A DNA stretch of 64,000 nt from an uncultured Bacillota bacterium (GTDB lineage: Bacteria; Bacillota_I; Bacilli_A; Erysipelotrichales; Coprobacillaceae). This document shows positions 15,298 through 22,663 of the stretch, in pieces. The stretch lies in the NCBI GenBank assembly GCA_949290865.1, contig CASETM010000056.1:28517-92516 (forward strand). Direction: 5' to 3'. The translations under genes were made by a program, and so were the position numbers. Below the pieces are notes generated by a model. That model did no database searches. It saw only the letters and a list, made by a program, of their open reading frames with translations, and was not told the DNA's origin. The number at the start of each line of letters is the position of its first letter. The stretch's first letter is position 1.

Positions 15298-15914
15298 ACT
15301 CTGATATCCCTCAGCTGCATATTAAGTTTTCTGAGCAGTTTGTATGGAAATTTATTTTTCTGAAGATATTCAAACCATTTGACAGTATTGCTGAATCCTT
15401 TTACACCGCTGAAATGTGAATGTGTATACTGTGTTGCAATGATCCTTTCCAACGCACCTGTATAGTCTTGATTAACTATTTTTCTGTCTGCTGATCCCAT
15501 GCATATCTTGTTTCCTGAAAGCTCGTTAGGCATTGGATACTCGTATAGATCGGTATCAAGTCCTTTATATTCGATATACGAAAATGCCTGAATGTCTTGT
15601 ATCTTGTTCCCATAAAAATGCATTATGTAGATTGCGTTCGGAAAATTAATTCTGTAGCTTCCGGTATCTATGTACGTAACAATTTTCCTGCATTCAGGCT
15701 GATTAATGACAACGTAATTTCTTCCTACGCCAATGATCTGGTGATCCAATAGCACCATGTCTTTTTTTTCGTCGTCATACTTCATCCCTTCCTGGATCAG
15801 CAGATCCATAAGCTTATTTAATGAAATGTTCTTGAAAATGACTTCACCATTACTTTTAGAACAGATCTGTACATCTTTGTTGCTGCTGTCAAATTTAACG
15901 ATTATCTGTGTCAT
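15294..15914 (-). CDS. E2-like protein (PRTRC-B / Prok-E2_D type)
   Basis: The 206-residue protein's middle region has the layout of the PRTRC system B protein, a predicted prokaryotic E2 relative: FPNAIYIMHFYGNKIQDIQA (91-110), then YEYPMPNELSGNKICMGSA (124-142). C138 in NKICMGSA is the candidate thioester Cys. H165/H167 lie in the helical C-terminal part. It is four overlapping genes downstream of the E1 and Ubl genes. AGAGGTGATCAT precedes the ATG. Family assignment is by motif, from memory; catalytic activity is not shown. Confidence 0.7.
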   Translation of the reverse strand: MTQIIVKFDSSNKDVQICSKSNGEVIFKNISLNKLMDLLIQEGMKYDDEKKDMVLLDHQIIGVGRNYVVINQPECRKIVTYIDTGSYRINFPNAIYIMHFYGNKIQDIQAFSYIEYKGLDTDLYEYPMPNELSGNKICMGSADRKIVNQDYTGALERIIATQYTHSHFSGVKGFSNTVKWFEYLQKNKFPYKLLRKLNMQLRDIRV

Positions 15915-16744
15915 ATGATCACCTCTTTTTCTGTGGAAAGAATACCTAAAATCTTGCTGATAATTCCTGATTCATCAGTTATCATTTCTAGTGCTTCATC
16001 CATTACAAGGGATATTCCAGGATTGAAATATCTTTTGGTATTCAGTATTTCATTCAGCTCAACAATTGCTTCACTAACGATTCCCGATTCGATATACTTT
16101 TCATAAAACCCATTTGCTTCAATGCATGCATACTGCATATAGATAAACTGACCATTACACATATAAAAATCAAACTGATCAAAAAGGTCATAAACAGTTC
16201 CTCTTTCCTGATAGTTTTTTCTAAGCATCCTTGCAAGCTTTTTGTTTTTGATCTTTAACCAGTACATTCTGAAATTAATCGTTTCCGCTGAGTATGAATC
16301 AAATTTGCCTTCGTAAAAACATTCGTATTTTGCCTGCTCATAAAATCTGTTGACCTCTTTCTTTATCTGTTCGGGAATATTTGATGTAATATCAATAAAT
16401 TCCCCTGTAATCTCGTCATACATGTATCCTAACATCGCATCCACTTCAACAAGCTCAAAATCATCCCAGTTCATAAAGCTTCCAAAGATATAATGATAGA
16501 TACTGCTGTTGAACATATCATGAAATAGATGAATATTAAGACTTTCGATATCATATATGTCGTTTTCAAGTATTTCGGAAAGTTCTTCCAGATAATCCTC
16601 CAGAATATCAATTTCATCATCTGAATCCTGCTGATATCCGATCACTGTTTCAATAAATCTTTCCATGCTCGATTCAACAAATTCAGGCCCATCTTCATCT
16701 GTAAAATACTGTCTCAAATCTTCTGACAATTTGAACACCACCAT
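15911..16744 (-). CDS. Acidic protein between E1 and E2 genes, unknown
   Basis: The 277-residue protein has a very acidic N-terminus (ESSMERFIETVIGYQQDSDDE, EDYLEELSEILENDIYDIE) and a helical rest. It overlaps E1 by 50 bases and E2 by 4. I see no JAB-type HxH..D metallopeptidase motif, so it is not an obvious deconjugating enzyme. It could be a substrate adaptor or a diverged PRTRC-associated protein. No family recognised. Confidence 0.6.
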   Translation of the reverse strand: MVVFKLSEDLRQYFTDEDGPEFVESSMERFIETVIGYQQDSDDEIDILEDYLEELSEILENDIYDIESLNIHLFHDMFNSSIYHYIFGSFMNWDDFELVEVDAMLGYMYDEITGEFIDITSNIPEQIKKEVNRFYEQAKYECFYEGKFDSYSAETINFRMYWLKIKNKKLARMLRKNYQERGTVYDLFDQFDFYMCNGQFIYMQYACIEANGFYEKYIESGIVSEAIVELNEILNTKRYFNPGISLVMDEALEMITDESGIISKILGILSTEKEVII

Positions 16745-17357
16745 TCAGATATCCGGAAAGAAGAGCGTTGCAGTGTTCCAGCAGTGCAACTGCCATTTTT
16801 GCATTTGTCACAAGATACTGAACATTGCCGGCTGCAGCCTGATCCTGACATGACATGTCATCAGGATGCACATCATCTTCAAGTTCATAGCACTGCCCAC
16901 GCATCTTCCCCGATGTTTTTTCATGATCTTTTATGTAGATATAAACATTACCTTCATATTCACTGTTGGCAGAATCAATATACACAGCCTCATCCAGCTG
17001 GCTGACAGTATTTTCAATCATCGTTCTTGTTTTGTCATTATCAACACATCCGATGATCACCGGTGTATATCTTCTGTATTTTTCAATATGCTGAATAAGA
17101 TTTGTATCATTTGCATACTGATCGATGAACAGACATTTCATTGAATAAAGAGAATTGATTTTTCTTGAAAGTGCAATCGCCTTGTTGTCACCTATATCCT
17201 GTTCCTGATAGCCCTGTCTGATTATGTTTTTCTTTTCAACAACGTCATTGTCTATCAGACACATACGATGACCTGTACCGATCAGAAGCTTGGCCAGATC
17301 TCTGGCAAGCAGAGACCCGGTCCCACCAACTCCAATGACATAAAACATGAATCGCAT
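16695..17357 (-). CDS. E1/ThiF-like ubiquitin-activating enzyme homologue
   Basis: The protein has 220 residues from ATG 17357 (third in-frame ATG, 9 bp from AAAGGG). It shows a Rossmann ATP-binding site GVGGTGS (9-15), IDNDVVEKKNIIRQ (35-49) with the E1 Asp and Arg, Lys59 in GDNKA, and GCVDNDKTR (103-111). C170 in DDMSCQDQAAAGNVQ is the candidate catalytic Cys. The closest layout is the PRTRC ThiF protein. It should adenylate the C-terminal Gly of the neighbouring Ubl. It overlaps the Ubl stop closely and the 277-aa gene by 50 bases. Confidence 0.82.
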   Translation of the reverse strand: MRFMFYVIGVGGTGSLLARDLAKLLIGTGHRMCLIDNDVVEKKNIIRQGYQEQDIGDNKAIALSRKINSLYSMKCLFIDQYANDTNLIQHIEKYRRYTPVIIGCVDNDKTRTMIENTVSQLDEAVYIDSANSEYEGNVYIYIKDHEKTSGKMRGQCYELEDDVHPDDMSCQDQAAAGNVQYLVTNAKMAVALLEHCNALLSGYLNGGVQIVRRFETVFYR

Positions 17358-17362
17358 AATCA

Positions 17363-17728
17363 TCATCCCTTTTTATGCTGCCTGGCATTGGCAACCAGGA
17401 TGTTGTCTTCTTCGATCATGTTGTATTCCATCTGGCCGCTGAACTCATAATGCTTGTGCTGCAGCATGATCTTTGTTATCTGATCGGCATCGTATTCCTT
17501 ATCTTCTTCAAATCCATAATTGCTGATATCTACCTGATGCCCTTCGGTATACATTCCAAAAGGGTATTTGTATGTTTTTAGTGATGTAGTGTCTTTTTTA
17601 TCAGCATTCTTTTTGTTTTCTTTCTTTTTGCTTTCCTTTTTTTCAGCAGCTTTTTTATCTGCTTTTTTAGGTTCATCTTTCTTATCTTCTTTTTTTGGCT
17701 CTTCTTCGAGCAGATCCCATAAACCCAT
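17363..17728 (-). CDS. Ubiquitin-like protein (PRTRC-C / Prok_Ub type)
   Basis: The protein has 121 residues from ATG 17728 (AGGAGG, 8 bp). An N-terminal Lys/Glu low-complexity arm (10-47) leads into a compact 70-residue domain (KTYKYPFGMYTEGHQVDIS, YDADQITKIMLQHKHYEFSG) with the strand-helix order of PRTRC C, a beta-grasp candidate. It ends HKKG, a free C-terminal glycine as expected for an E1 substrate. The next gene is the E1. The charged arm is unusual for a Ubl. Fold is inferred, not shown. Confidence 0.7.
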   Translation of the reverse strand: MGLWDLLEEEPKKEDKKDEPKKADKKAAEKKESKKKENKKNADKKDTTSLKTYKYPFGMYTEGHQVDISNYGFEEDKEYDADQITKIMLQHKHYEFSGQMEYNMIEEDNILVANARQHKKG

Positions 17729-17744
17729 ATCATTTCCTCCTGTT

Positions 17745-18215
17745 CTACTTTGACTGCATTCGTTCACCTATTTCTTCAATACAGACGATCAGTCTATCCT
17801 CTTCAGACCATTTTTTTATGACTCCGATCTGAACGACCTGTGTATCATCGTAATAGGCAACTTTATTGAGTGCATCAAGCACAATCTTCTGTATATTATC
17901 GATATCTGGTTTTTTGGTGCATTTTATCATGTCATCCAGCATCATCTGTTTCCTTTTCTTGGATGCTGATTTTGCAACCCTGCAGTAAACCAGTATCTTG
18001 ACTTTTAATGCCTTTGAAGAACAGTGATCATACCTGTTTCTGTATGCTCTGGCTATTGCCTTTTCATAACGTTCTGTTTTTTCTGGTGTATATGTATGTC
18101 CTGTTCTTGTAAATCTTGGTCTCCCTTTTCCGATTACCGGTCCCACAAGAGAAAAACTCATTTCTCTGTAGTCACTACATTGACATTGGATCGATGTCTT
18201 CGAAATCTGTGTCAT
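17745..18215 (-). CDS. rusA: RusA-like Holliday junction resolvase
   Basis: The 156-residue protein has the RusA core: GPVIGKGRPRFTRTGHTYTP, KKPDIDNIQKIVLDALN and VAYYDDTQVVQIG, with the catalytic Asp residues in PDIDN and YYDD. It resolves branched recombination or replication intermediates before packaging. The first ATG (18215, GAGGAT site) overlaps the upstream gene by 41 bases; ATG 18161 is an alternative. The prophage also has a RuvC-like nuclease at 20742-21215. Confidence 0.85.
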   Translation of the reverse strand: MTQISKTSIQCQCSDYREMSFSLVGPVIGKGRPRFTRTGHTYTPEKTERYEKAIARAYRNRYDHCSSKALKVKILVYCRVAKSASKKRKQMMLDDMIKCTKKPDIDNIQKIVLDALNKVAYYDDTQVVQIGVIKKWSEEDRLIVCIEEIGERMQSK

Positions 18216-18816
18216 TGATGATATCCTCTACTTCATCAAAATCATTTTCAGCTGATTCACTGATATTGAGGTCCATCGACATCTGAGACTGCAGTTCTGT
18301 TTCATGTCCACTGTTATCAAACATGATGACCGTATGATGCTCTACATCATGATCGATAAAGGTACTGTCAAGAGTGATGATCTTATCGCATTTACGTACC
18401 GTAACCTCTTTGAATCGGTTGAAATATTTAAGATTGCTGTCTTTCAGCATCAGATTGGTTAGAAGCGTCATCTTTGCCAGCTGACAAATATCAAATTTGC
18501 TGAAATCATATACATACTGTGAACACTGATAATCATTTCCGATATCTTCAATATCAGCAGGAAGTGTCGTCAGATCATCCGGTTCCAGGATAAATTCACC
18601 ACTTGGCTGCAGTGATAGAGAATACTCCATTCGTCCAAAGGAATATTCCATCCCCACTCTCACATTGCTTTTCTGTGTATAGAATCCTTTTGCATCTGCT
18701 GCTTTGAAATAAAGCATACTTTCATAACCGTAAATTTTTACCACTGAACTTTTTCCGATTTCAAAAACAGTTTTCAGAAACAGATAAAGTCCGGTCTCTT
18801 CTTTTGTAATTTTCAT
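18175..18816 (-). CDS. Phage protein of unknown function in replication/Ubl block
   Basis: The 213-residue protein is mostly beta-strand-rich (VVKIYGYESMLYFKAADAKG, EYSLSLQPSGEFILEPDDL) with an acidic tail ending EDIDPMSM. The same ending DPMSI is found in the Bet protein of this phage, and the SSB tail is also acidic, so the tail may be a shared protein-docking peptide. It sits between SSB and RusA with a clear GAGGTG site. No family recognised; could be a clamp-like or PRTRC-associated protein. Confidence 0.55.
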   Translation of the reverse strand: MKITKEETGLYLFLKTVFEIGKSSVVKIYGYESMLYFKAADAKGFYTQKSNVRVGMEYSFGRMEYSLSLQPSGEFILEPDDLTTLPADIEDIGNDYQCSQYVYDFSKFDICQLAKMTLLTNLMLKDSNLKYFNRFKEVTVRKCDKIITLDSTFIDHDVEHHTVIMFDNSGHETELQSQMSMDLNISESAENDFDEVEDIINDTDFEDIDPMSM

Positions 18817-18827
18817 CTTTTCACCTC

Positions 18828-19292
18828 TTAAAACTGAATATCATCTTCCATGATGTTGAAGCTGCTCGGTTCATTCATTCCCATACTTCCCATTGGATCA
18901 GATTCAGCTGTCATCGTTGTCATTGACTGCGTATATGATGGCTCTGTATACTGCGGTATATGCTGTCCTTGGCTTTCTTTCTTCGATTCAAGGAACGTTA
19001 CCTGACCGCATAAAACCTCTACAACGTAGACTTTCTGTCCCTGGGCATTGTCATATGTCCTCTGCTGCAAACGTCCCTCTACGCCGATCTGTGAGCCTTT
19101 AGCGCAGTATTGAGCAATGACCTCTGCCGTTTTGTTCCAAGCTACACACGGAAAGAAATCAGCCTGCTGATCTTCTTTGTTGTTTCTTCTGTTAACAGCG
19201 AGGTTGAAAGATATAACTTTCTTCCCGCTGTTTGTTTCTTTTAGTTCAGGATCTTTCGTTAATCGCCCTGACAATACAACTGTGTTAATCAT
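18828..19292 (-). CDS. ssb: Single-stranded DNA-binding protein
   Basis: The 154-residue protein has an OB fold from MINTVVLSGRLTKDPELKET through FFPCVAWNKTAEVIAQYCAK and GRLQQRTYDNAQGQKVYVVE. A Gln/Ser/Met-rich linker and the acidic tip MEDDIQF, which binds partner proteins, follow. It belongs to the phage replication and recombination block with Bet and the YqaJ exonuclease. Confidence 0.93.
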   Translation of the reverse strand: MINTVVLSGRLTKDPELKETNSGKKVISFNLAVNRRNNKEDQQADFFPCVAWNKTAEVIAQYCAKGSQIGVEGRLQQRTYDNAQGQKVYVVEVLCGQVTFLESKKESQGQHIPQYTEPSYTQSMTTMTAESDPMGSMGMNEPSSFNIMEDDIQF

Positions 19293-19306
19293 TTTCTTTT
19301 ACCCCT

Positions 19307-19468
19307 TTACATGTGTAAATAAATTTCAGCAACAACAATGAATAAAACATAAATCCATAAAGGCCATAAAACCCATAGCCATGACCATTTAATAAAACCA
19401 ATCAATTTAAGTGTTATAAAAACTACCTGTAAAAGTCCTAAAAAAGAAATCCCACCATCATTATTCAT
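19307..19468 (-). CDS. Small phage membrane protein, 53 aa
   Basis: It begins MNNDGGISFLGLLQVVFITL and contains GFIKWSWLWVLWPLWIYVLF, giving two transmembrane helices. The GGISFLGLLxxxFIxLKL..xxIxWSWWxVLxPLW pattern is frequent in Firmicutes phage replication regions. Function unknown. Start overlaps the 19461-19742 gene by 8 bases. Confidence 0.65.
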   Translation of the reverse strand: MNNDGGISFLGLLQVVFITLKLIGFIKWSWLWVLWPLWIYVLFIVVAEIYLHM

Positions 19469-19742
19469 ACTTAATTACCTCCGATTTTCTTATTTCCATC
19501 AAAATATCTTTCATTTCAGCATTTATTCTTCTAAATTCTTTCAATACATCACACAAAGGCAACGCTTTTGCGACACATTCTTTTTGTCTTTGCTGCATGA
19601 TGTATTCAATGCAGCGGGTTATATCTCTTGGATAAATCAGGGATTTAAACGTTTCTTTTCCCTCTTCGTTTACCGATTTTTTCAAAACTGTATAGCTTCT
19701 GCTATCAGCATCGATATAGTATTCTTCATCAACCTTGATCAT
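19461..19742 (-). CDS. Conserved small phage protein (YYIDADSR type)
   Basis: The protein has 93 residues from ATG 19742 (GTGGGGG site). The N-terminal KVDEEYYIDADSRSYTVLKK is a common Firmicutes phage family of unknown function, here with a C-terminal helical extension KEFRRINAEMKDILMEIRKS. Confidence 0.6.
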   Translation of the reverse strand: MIKVDEEYYIDADSRSYTVLKKSVNEEGKETFKSLIYPRDITRCIEYIMQQRQKECVAKALPLCDVLKEFRRINAEMKDILMEIRKSEVIKYE

Positions 19743-20253
19743 CTTCAAACCCCCACTTCTCCCAATACTCTTTCGGAGCTATTGTCTTTTCAGCTAGTTT
19801 TTCACAAACCTTTTTATAGGCTTTTTTGTATCTTTTTTCGGCATCGGCACATCCCTCCGCAAAGCCATAATCAAACCCTGCTTTTAAACCATCATCAAAA
19901 CCATTTTTATACAGTCTTTCATCGATAGATGGTTTAATATTTTCAATTTCATCTTCAAACAGATTTAATGGGTATGTTGGCAAAGGCCCTATCTCAATTT
20001 CATCTTCGCAAAAGCGGATAAAAGGCTGTTTTTCTTTCTGTTTACGAAGTTTTTTTTGCATTGCTAAAGCTTTATCATAGCTCGTCGAAACATAAGCGAG
20101 GTGTGCGCTTAATTCGTTTGATTTATAATGTCTTGAAATTCCGTCCACACCATTAGGAATATAAATTTCAAATGAATCAGTTTTTAAAAATCTTTTCACC
20201 TTAACCAGTTTCAAACCCTTTGTAACTCCATACATACAGTTAATTCTGCTCAT
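19729..20253 (-). CDS. Phage protein with Gly-Phe repeat region
   Basis: The protein has about 174 residues from ATG 20253 (GGGGTGA, 6 bp). The C-terminal half has short repeats GFDDGLKAGFDYGFAEGCAD followed by a Lys-rich helix KKAYKKVCEKLAEK, resembling the Yae1-like GxxxGxxxG repeat style. Its N-terminal part is unassigned. Function unknown. Confidence 0.5.
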   Translation of the reverse strand: MSRINCMYGVTKGLKLVKVKRFLKTDSFEIYIPNGVDGISRHYKSNELSAHLAYVSTSYDKALAMQKKLRKQKEKQPFIRFCEDEIEIGPLPTYPLNLFEDEIENIKPSIDERLYKNGFDDGLKAGFDYGFAEGCADAEKRYKKAYKKVCEKLAEKTIAPKEYWEKWGFEDDQG

Positions 20254-20258
20254 TTTCA

Positions 20259-20624
20259 TCACCCCAAATCATAATCATCAAACAACCTTTTTTCTACGAA
20301 TTCATAATCGCTGTAATCTTCTGAACTCTCGCTATTCTGCAAATTGTAATATTTTACTTTTCCATTTTCGACAAGCAGGCAATCATGCTCATCTTCTCCG
20401 ATAACATGAATCAATCCGTTTGTCTTGTCTTTTACTTTCAGTTCAATAAGCTCATTTTCAGGTTTTTTGTTTTTCAAAATATTTATGAACTCTTTTATTT
20501 CGTCATATATATGGCCATACTTCTTTTGATAAACGTCTTTAGGTATTTGTTTTCTTATAAAATCGCATTTTATCTTCATGCTTTGATTATCAAGAAATTG
20601 AATAAGCAGTTTTTCGTCAATCAT
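20259..20624 (-). CDS. Phage hypothetical protein, 121 aa
   Basis: It has a strong AAAAGGAG site. The N-terminal half is helical (LLIQFLDNQSMKIKCDFIRK) and the second half is beta-rich with an acidic tail (NSESSEDYSDYEFVEK). The gene is coupled to the preceding 45-aa gene and the following one. No function recognised. Confidence 0.5.
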   Translation of the reverse strand: MIDEKLLIQFLDNQSMKIKCDFIRKQIPKDVYQKKYGHIYDEIKEFINILKNKKPENELIELKVKDKTNGLIHVIGEDEHDCLLVENGKVKYYNLQNSESSEDYSDYEFVEKRLFDDYDLG

Positions 20625-20758
20625 CTTCCTTTTCTCCTTTTGTTTTTTATTTTCTGGCTTCTTTTCGGCTGATAATAAGCACCTTGATTAGAACTCATTC
20701 TCATAGTTTTCATTACTTTTCTGTAATCGTTTAAATAATCTCTAAACCTTGGGAACAT
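20621..20758 (-). CDS. Small basic protein, 45 aa
   Basis: The ATG at 20758 has GGGAGG upstream and the frame overlaps the RuvC-like gene by 17 bases. The product is very basic, ending QPKRSQKIKNKRRKGR, so it is probably nucleic-acid-binding. A longer frame upstream is only a shadow of the nuclease gene. Confidence 0.45.
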   Translation of the reverse strand: MFPRFRDYLNDYRKVMKTMRMSSNQGAYYQPKRSQKIKNKRRKGR

Positions 20759-21215
20759 TTTCTTTTTCCTCCCTCTTTTCATCGTGATAGACAACAGCAA
20801 CAGCGAACGCCTGCCATATATCTTTTTTGAATCCATAAAAGAATCCTTTGTTCTTTTTCGTACCGACAACGCCAAATCTGTCAATAAGTGCCTGTCTGAT
20901 GTTGCTGTCTCTAGCGCGTGTATTTTTGCATATAGAGAGCTTTTCTTCTTGACGGTATACGAATATAGGGGTAACCCCAAAACGTCGCACAGATTCGAAA
21001 AAACGACCTATATACACACATGTATCGAATACTTCTTTCCCGACTGGCATCCCGTAGCTTGCGATCATTTCGATTGCATAATCACAATCCTGATGTTTTT
21101 CTATGATTTCAATAAGTTCTTCATTTTCGACAATGCCAAATTCAACAGGTTTTAGATCATCGTCAGTCACGACATATGCGCTCCTGATATTTCCGGGATC
21201 AATTGCAAAGATCAT
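20742..21215 (-). CDS. RuvC-like RNase H-fold nuclease
   Basis: The 157-residue protein starts MIFAIDPGNIRSAYVV, with the catalytic Asp in the first strand. A second acidic residue sits in DYAIEMIASYGMPVG and further acid in KKDIWQAFAVAVVYH. RRFGVTPIFVYRQEEK is the DNA-binding loop type. It is a predicted crossover junction or phage-type endonuclease. Having both this and RusA is redundant, so it may cleave a different structure or act as a nicking enzyme. Confidence 0.75.
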   Translation of the reverse strand: MIFAIDPGNIRSAYVVTDDDLKPVEFGIVENEELIEIIEKHQDCDYAIEMIASYGMPVGKEVFDTCVYIGRFFESVRRFGVTPIFVYRQEEKLSICKNTRARDSNIRQALIDRFGVVGTKKNKGFFYGFKKDIWQAFAVAVVYHDEKREEKENVPKV

Positions 21216-21628
21216 TCGCTATCACTCCAATCCAACCTGTGTCCGCAGTTCCAGCAATAATTTTGATTTTCAACAGTTTCGATAAAATCTTTTTCCCTTG
21301 TAGCGAAAACCCCTATCGATGTTCGTACTCCGTTTGTAAAACTTGATGAACAGAAAGGGCATCTGATATCAACCCTTTTCATTCTTCCGCCATTACCGTA
21401 ACTATCTGAATAGTATCTTTTAGATGGCTTTTGCGGTATTTCTTTATTTGATTCTCTTGTATCGTTTATCAGTTCATCAACATTTTTGATAACGTTTTCC
21501 AGCTGTTCATCAAATGACTTCCAGTTATTGTAAAGCATATGAATATAATCAATCAGATCATCTTTTGCTAATCGTTTAAGCGTGCTGTCGCTGTGTAATT
21601 TGAAATGTTTAAATTCTGCACTGTTCAT
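21212..21628 (-). CDS. Phage zinc-ribbon protein
   Basis: The 138-residue protein's N-terminus KHFKLHSDSTLKRLAKDDLIDYIHMLYNNW is a common phage helical domain (here only described, residues 7-36). The C-terminus has CPFCSSS and YCWNCGHRLDW, two CxxC knuckles forming a zinc ribbon. It is probably a DNA- or protein-binding accessory factor of replication. Confidence 0.65.
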   Translation of the reverse strand: MNSAEFKHFKLHSDSTLKRLAKDDLIDYIHMLYNNWKSFDEQLENVIKNVDELINDTRESNKEIPQKPSKRYYSDSYGNGGRMKRVDIRCPFCSSSFTNGVRTSIGVFATREKDFIETVENQNYCWNCGHRLDWSDSE

Positions 21629-21634
21629 TCTCTT

Positions 21635-22093
21635 TTACCTCCCTTCATATTTCCTGTACTGATTATCTGGAACAGGAATGATAAGCCTTACGTCATTCCT
21701 GCTTCTTGTGTATTCCTGATGATATGCCCTGATCATGTCTTTATCGTAATTGCACTTCTTAAACAGCTTGGAATAACTGCTTGCAATTTCTTTCGATTCA
21801 AACCTGAAAGGAAAATTACCATATCCTGGATCATCAAATTTTATAACTACCGTGTTCGGTTCAATTTTCATGATTTCATAGACTGATATATGAGAAATAA
21901 TTTCTCCCAGGGAGGGAGCGAATGGTTTTCTTTTTGCAAAAGTGATTATTCCATTCTTGACCTGATCATATGTATAGTCCTCAAACATTTCAAACCACAG
22001 GTTTATAATCTCAGGATCATTTTCATTCAATTTGGATTGTGGATTTATGTTTTTGTAAAATTTCATGATTTTACCAATTTCCGTTTTTTCCAA
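21635..22093 (-). CDS. G39P-like replicative helicase loader/inhibitor
   Basis: The 152-residue protein begins EKTEIGKIMKFYKNINPQSK and WFEMFEDYTYDQVKNGIITF, which is the G39P N-terminal domain of SPP1-type helicase loaders. The TTG start at 22093 is supported by AAAGGAG. No phage DnaB is visible in the window, so it would act on the host helicase. It is adjacent to the iteron-like repeats. Confidence 0.75.
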   Translation of the reverse strand: MEKTEIGKIMKFYKNINPQSKLNENDPEIINLWFEMFEDYTYDQVKNGIITFAKRKPFAPSLGEIISHISVYEIMKIEPNTVVIKFDDPGYGNFPFRFESKEIASSYSKLFKKCNYDKDMIRAYHQEYTRSRNDVRLIIPVPDNQYRKYEGR

Positions 22094-22194
22094 AATTTAA
22101 GACTCCTTTCTTAAAATGGCGGGGGCGCTATATAAAACTAAAAACTTCTGCAATCCTATCTTTCTAAATGTAGGTACTAGATTAACACGTCCCC

Positions 22195-22234
22195 CGTTCT
22201 TATACGTTCTTATACGTTCTTATACGTTCTTATA
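22195..22234. repeat. Four tandem 10-bp repeats
   Basis: cgttcttata is repeated four times without a gap, in phase with one DNA turn. It adjoins the longer iterons and lies between helicase loader and replication protein genes. It may be an unwinding or protein-binding element of the phage origin. Confidence 0.75.
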
Positions 22235-22247
22235 TATAAGGATGAAT

Positions 22248-22335
22248 TGTTCATATCGTGCACATTAAATGTTCATTTCGTGACACCAAATGTTCATATC
22301 GTGCACATTAAATGTTCATTTCATGCACATTTAAA
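22248..22335. repeat. Four iteron-like 21-23 bp repeats, candidate phage origin
   Basis: Units begin at 22248, 22270, 22291 and 22313, each tgttcatwtc(g/a)tg followed by cacattaaa-like sequence; units 1 and 3 are identical. The spacing of about two helical turns fits initiator binding. They immediately follow, and partly overlap, the end of the replication protein gene. Decayed coding repeats are an alternative, because longer relatives of this protein have a repetitive linker here. Confidence 0.7.
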
Positions 22336-22648
22336 TATCTTGATACCTGTTAAAATTACGTACTTTAATAATCGTTTTACCAGTATTTCCAGTTACACCT
22401 TCATAATCTATACAATCTATATCTTTTAGGAATTTCATAAATTTAATCACTGTATTCCTGCTCCATTTAAGATCTTTTCTTATCTCATTTTGAGTAGTTA
22501 TAAACGTCCCTGCCTCGTCTCCTGAAAACCTGGCATTAAAGAGGCAGTACGTAAACAATTGCCATGCATATGGATTTTTGAAGACTTCTGTCTGCTGCGC
22601 TTTTCTATGAAGTTTTATATATCCTTTCGTATCTACCTCTTTGACCAT
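22331..22648 (-). CDS. Replication initiator-like protein, N-terminal domain only
   Basis: The 105-residue protein contains KLHRKAQQTEVFKNPYAWQL, FITTQNEIRKDLKWSRNTVI and KTIIKVRNFNRYQ, the winged-helix N-terminus of DnaD-type phage replisome organisers. The usual linker and DnaD domain are missing; the frame stops in the iteron repeats. It may be truncated or a natural short initiator. It is the best candidate to bind the adjacent repeats. Confidence 0.65.
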   Translation of the reverse strand: MVKEVDTKGYIKLHRKAQQTEVFKNPYAWQLFTYCLFNARFSGDEAGTFITTQNEIRKDLKWSRNTVIKFMKFLKDIDCIDYEGVTGNTGKTIIKVRNFNRYQDI

Positions 22649-22663
22649 ACATATGAAAACCTC

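Noticed and set aside
16054..16236. 60-aa membrane-like minus frame
   Set aside because: It lies inside the 277-aa gene in another frame with no ribosome site; the hydrophobic run is a frame shadow.
15911..16744. JAB-type deubiquitinase in the Ubl cassette
   Set aside because: No HxH...S..D metal motif is present in the 277-aa protein.
22195..22335. Repeat array considered as a CRISPR
   Set aside because: Units are directly abutting with no spacers and no cas genes are nearby.
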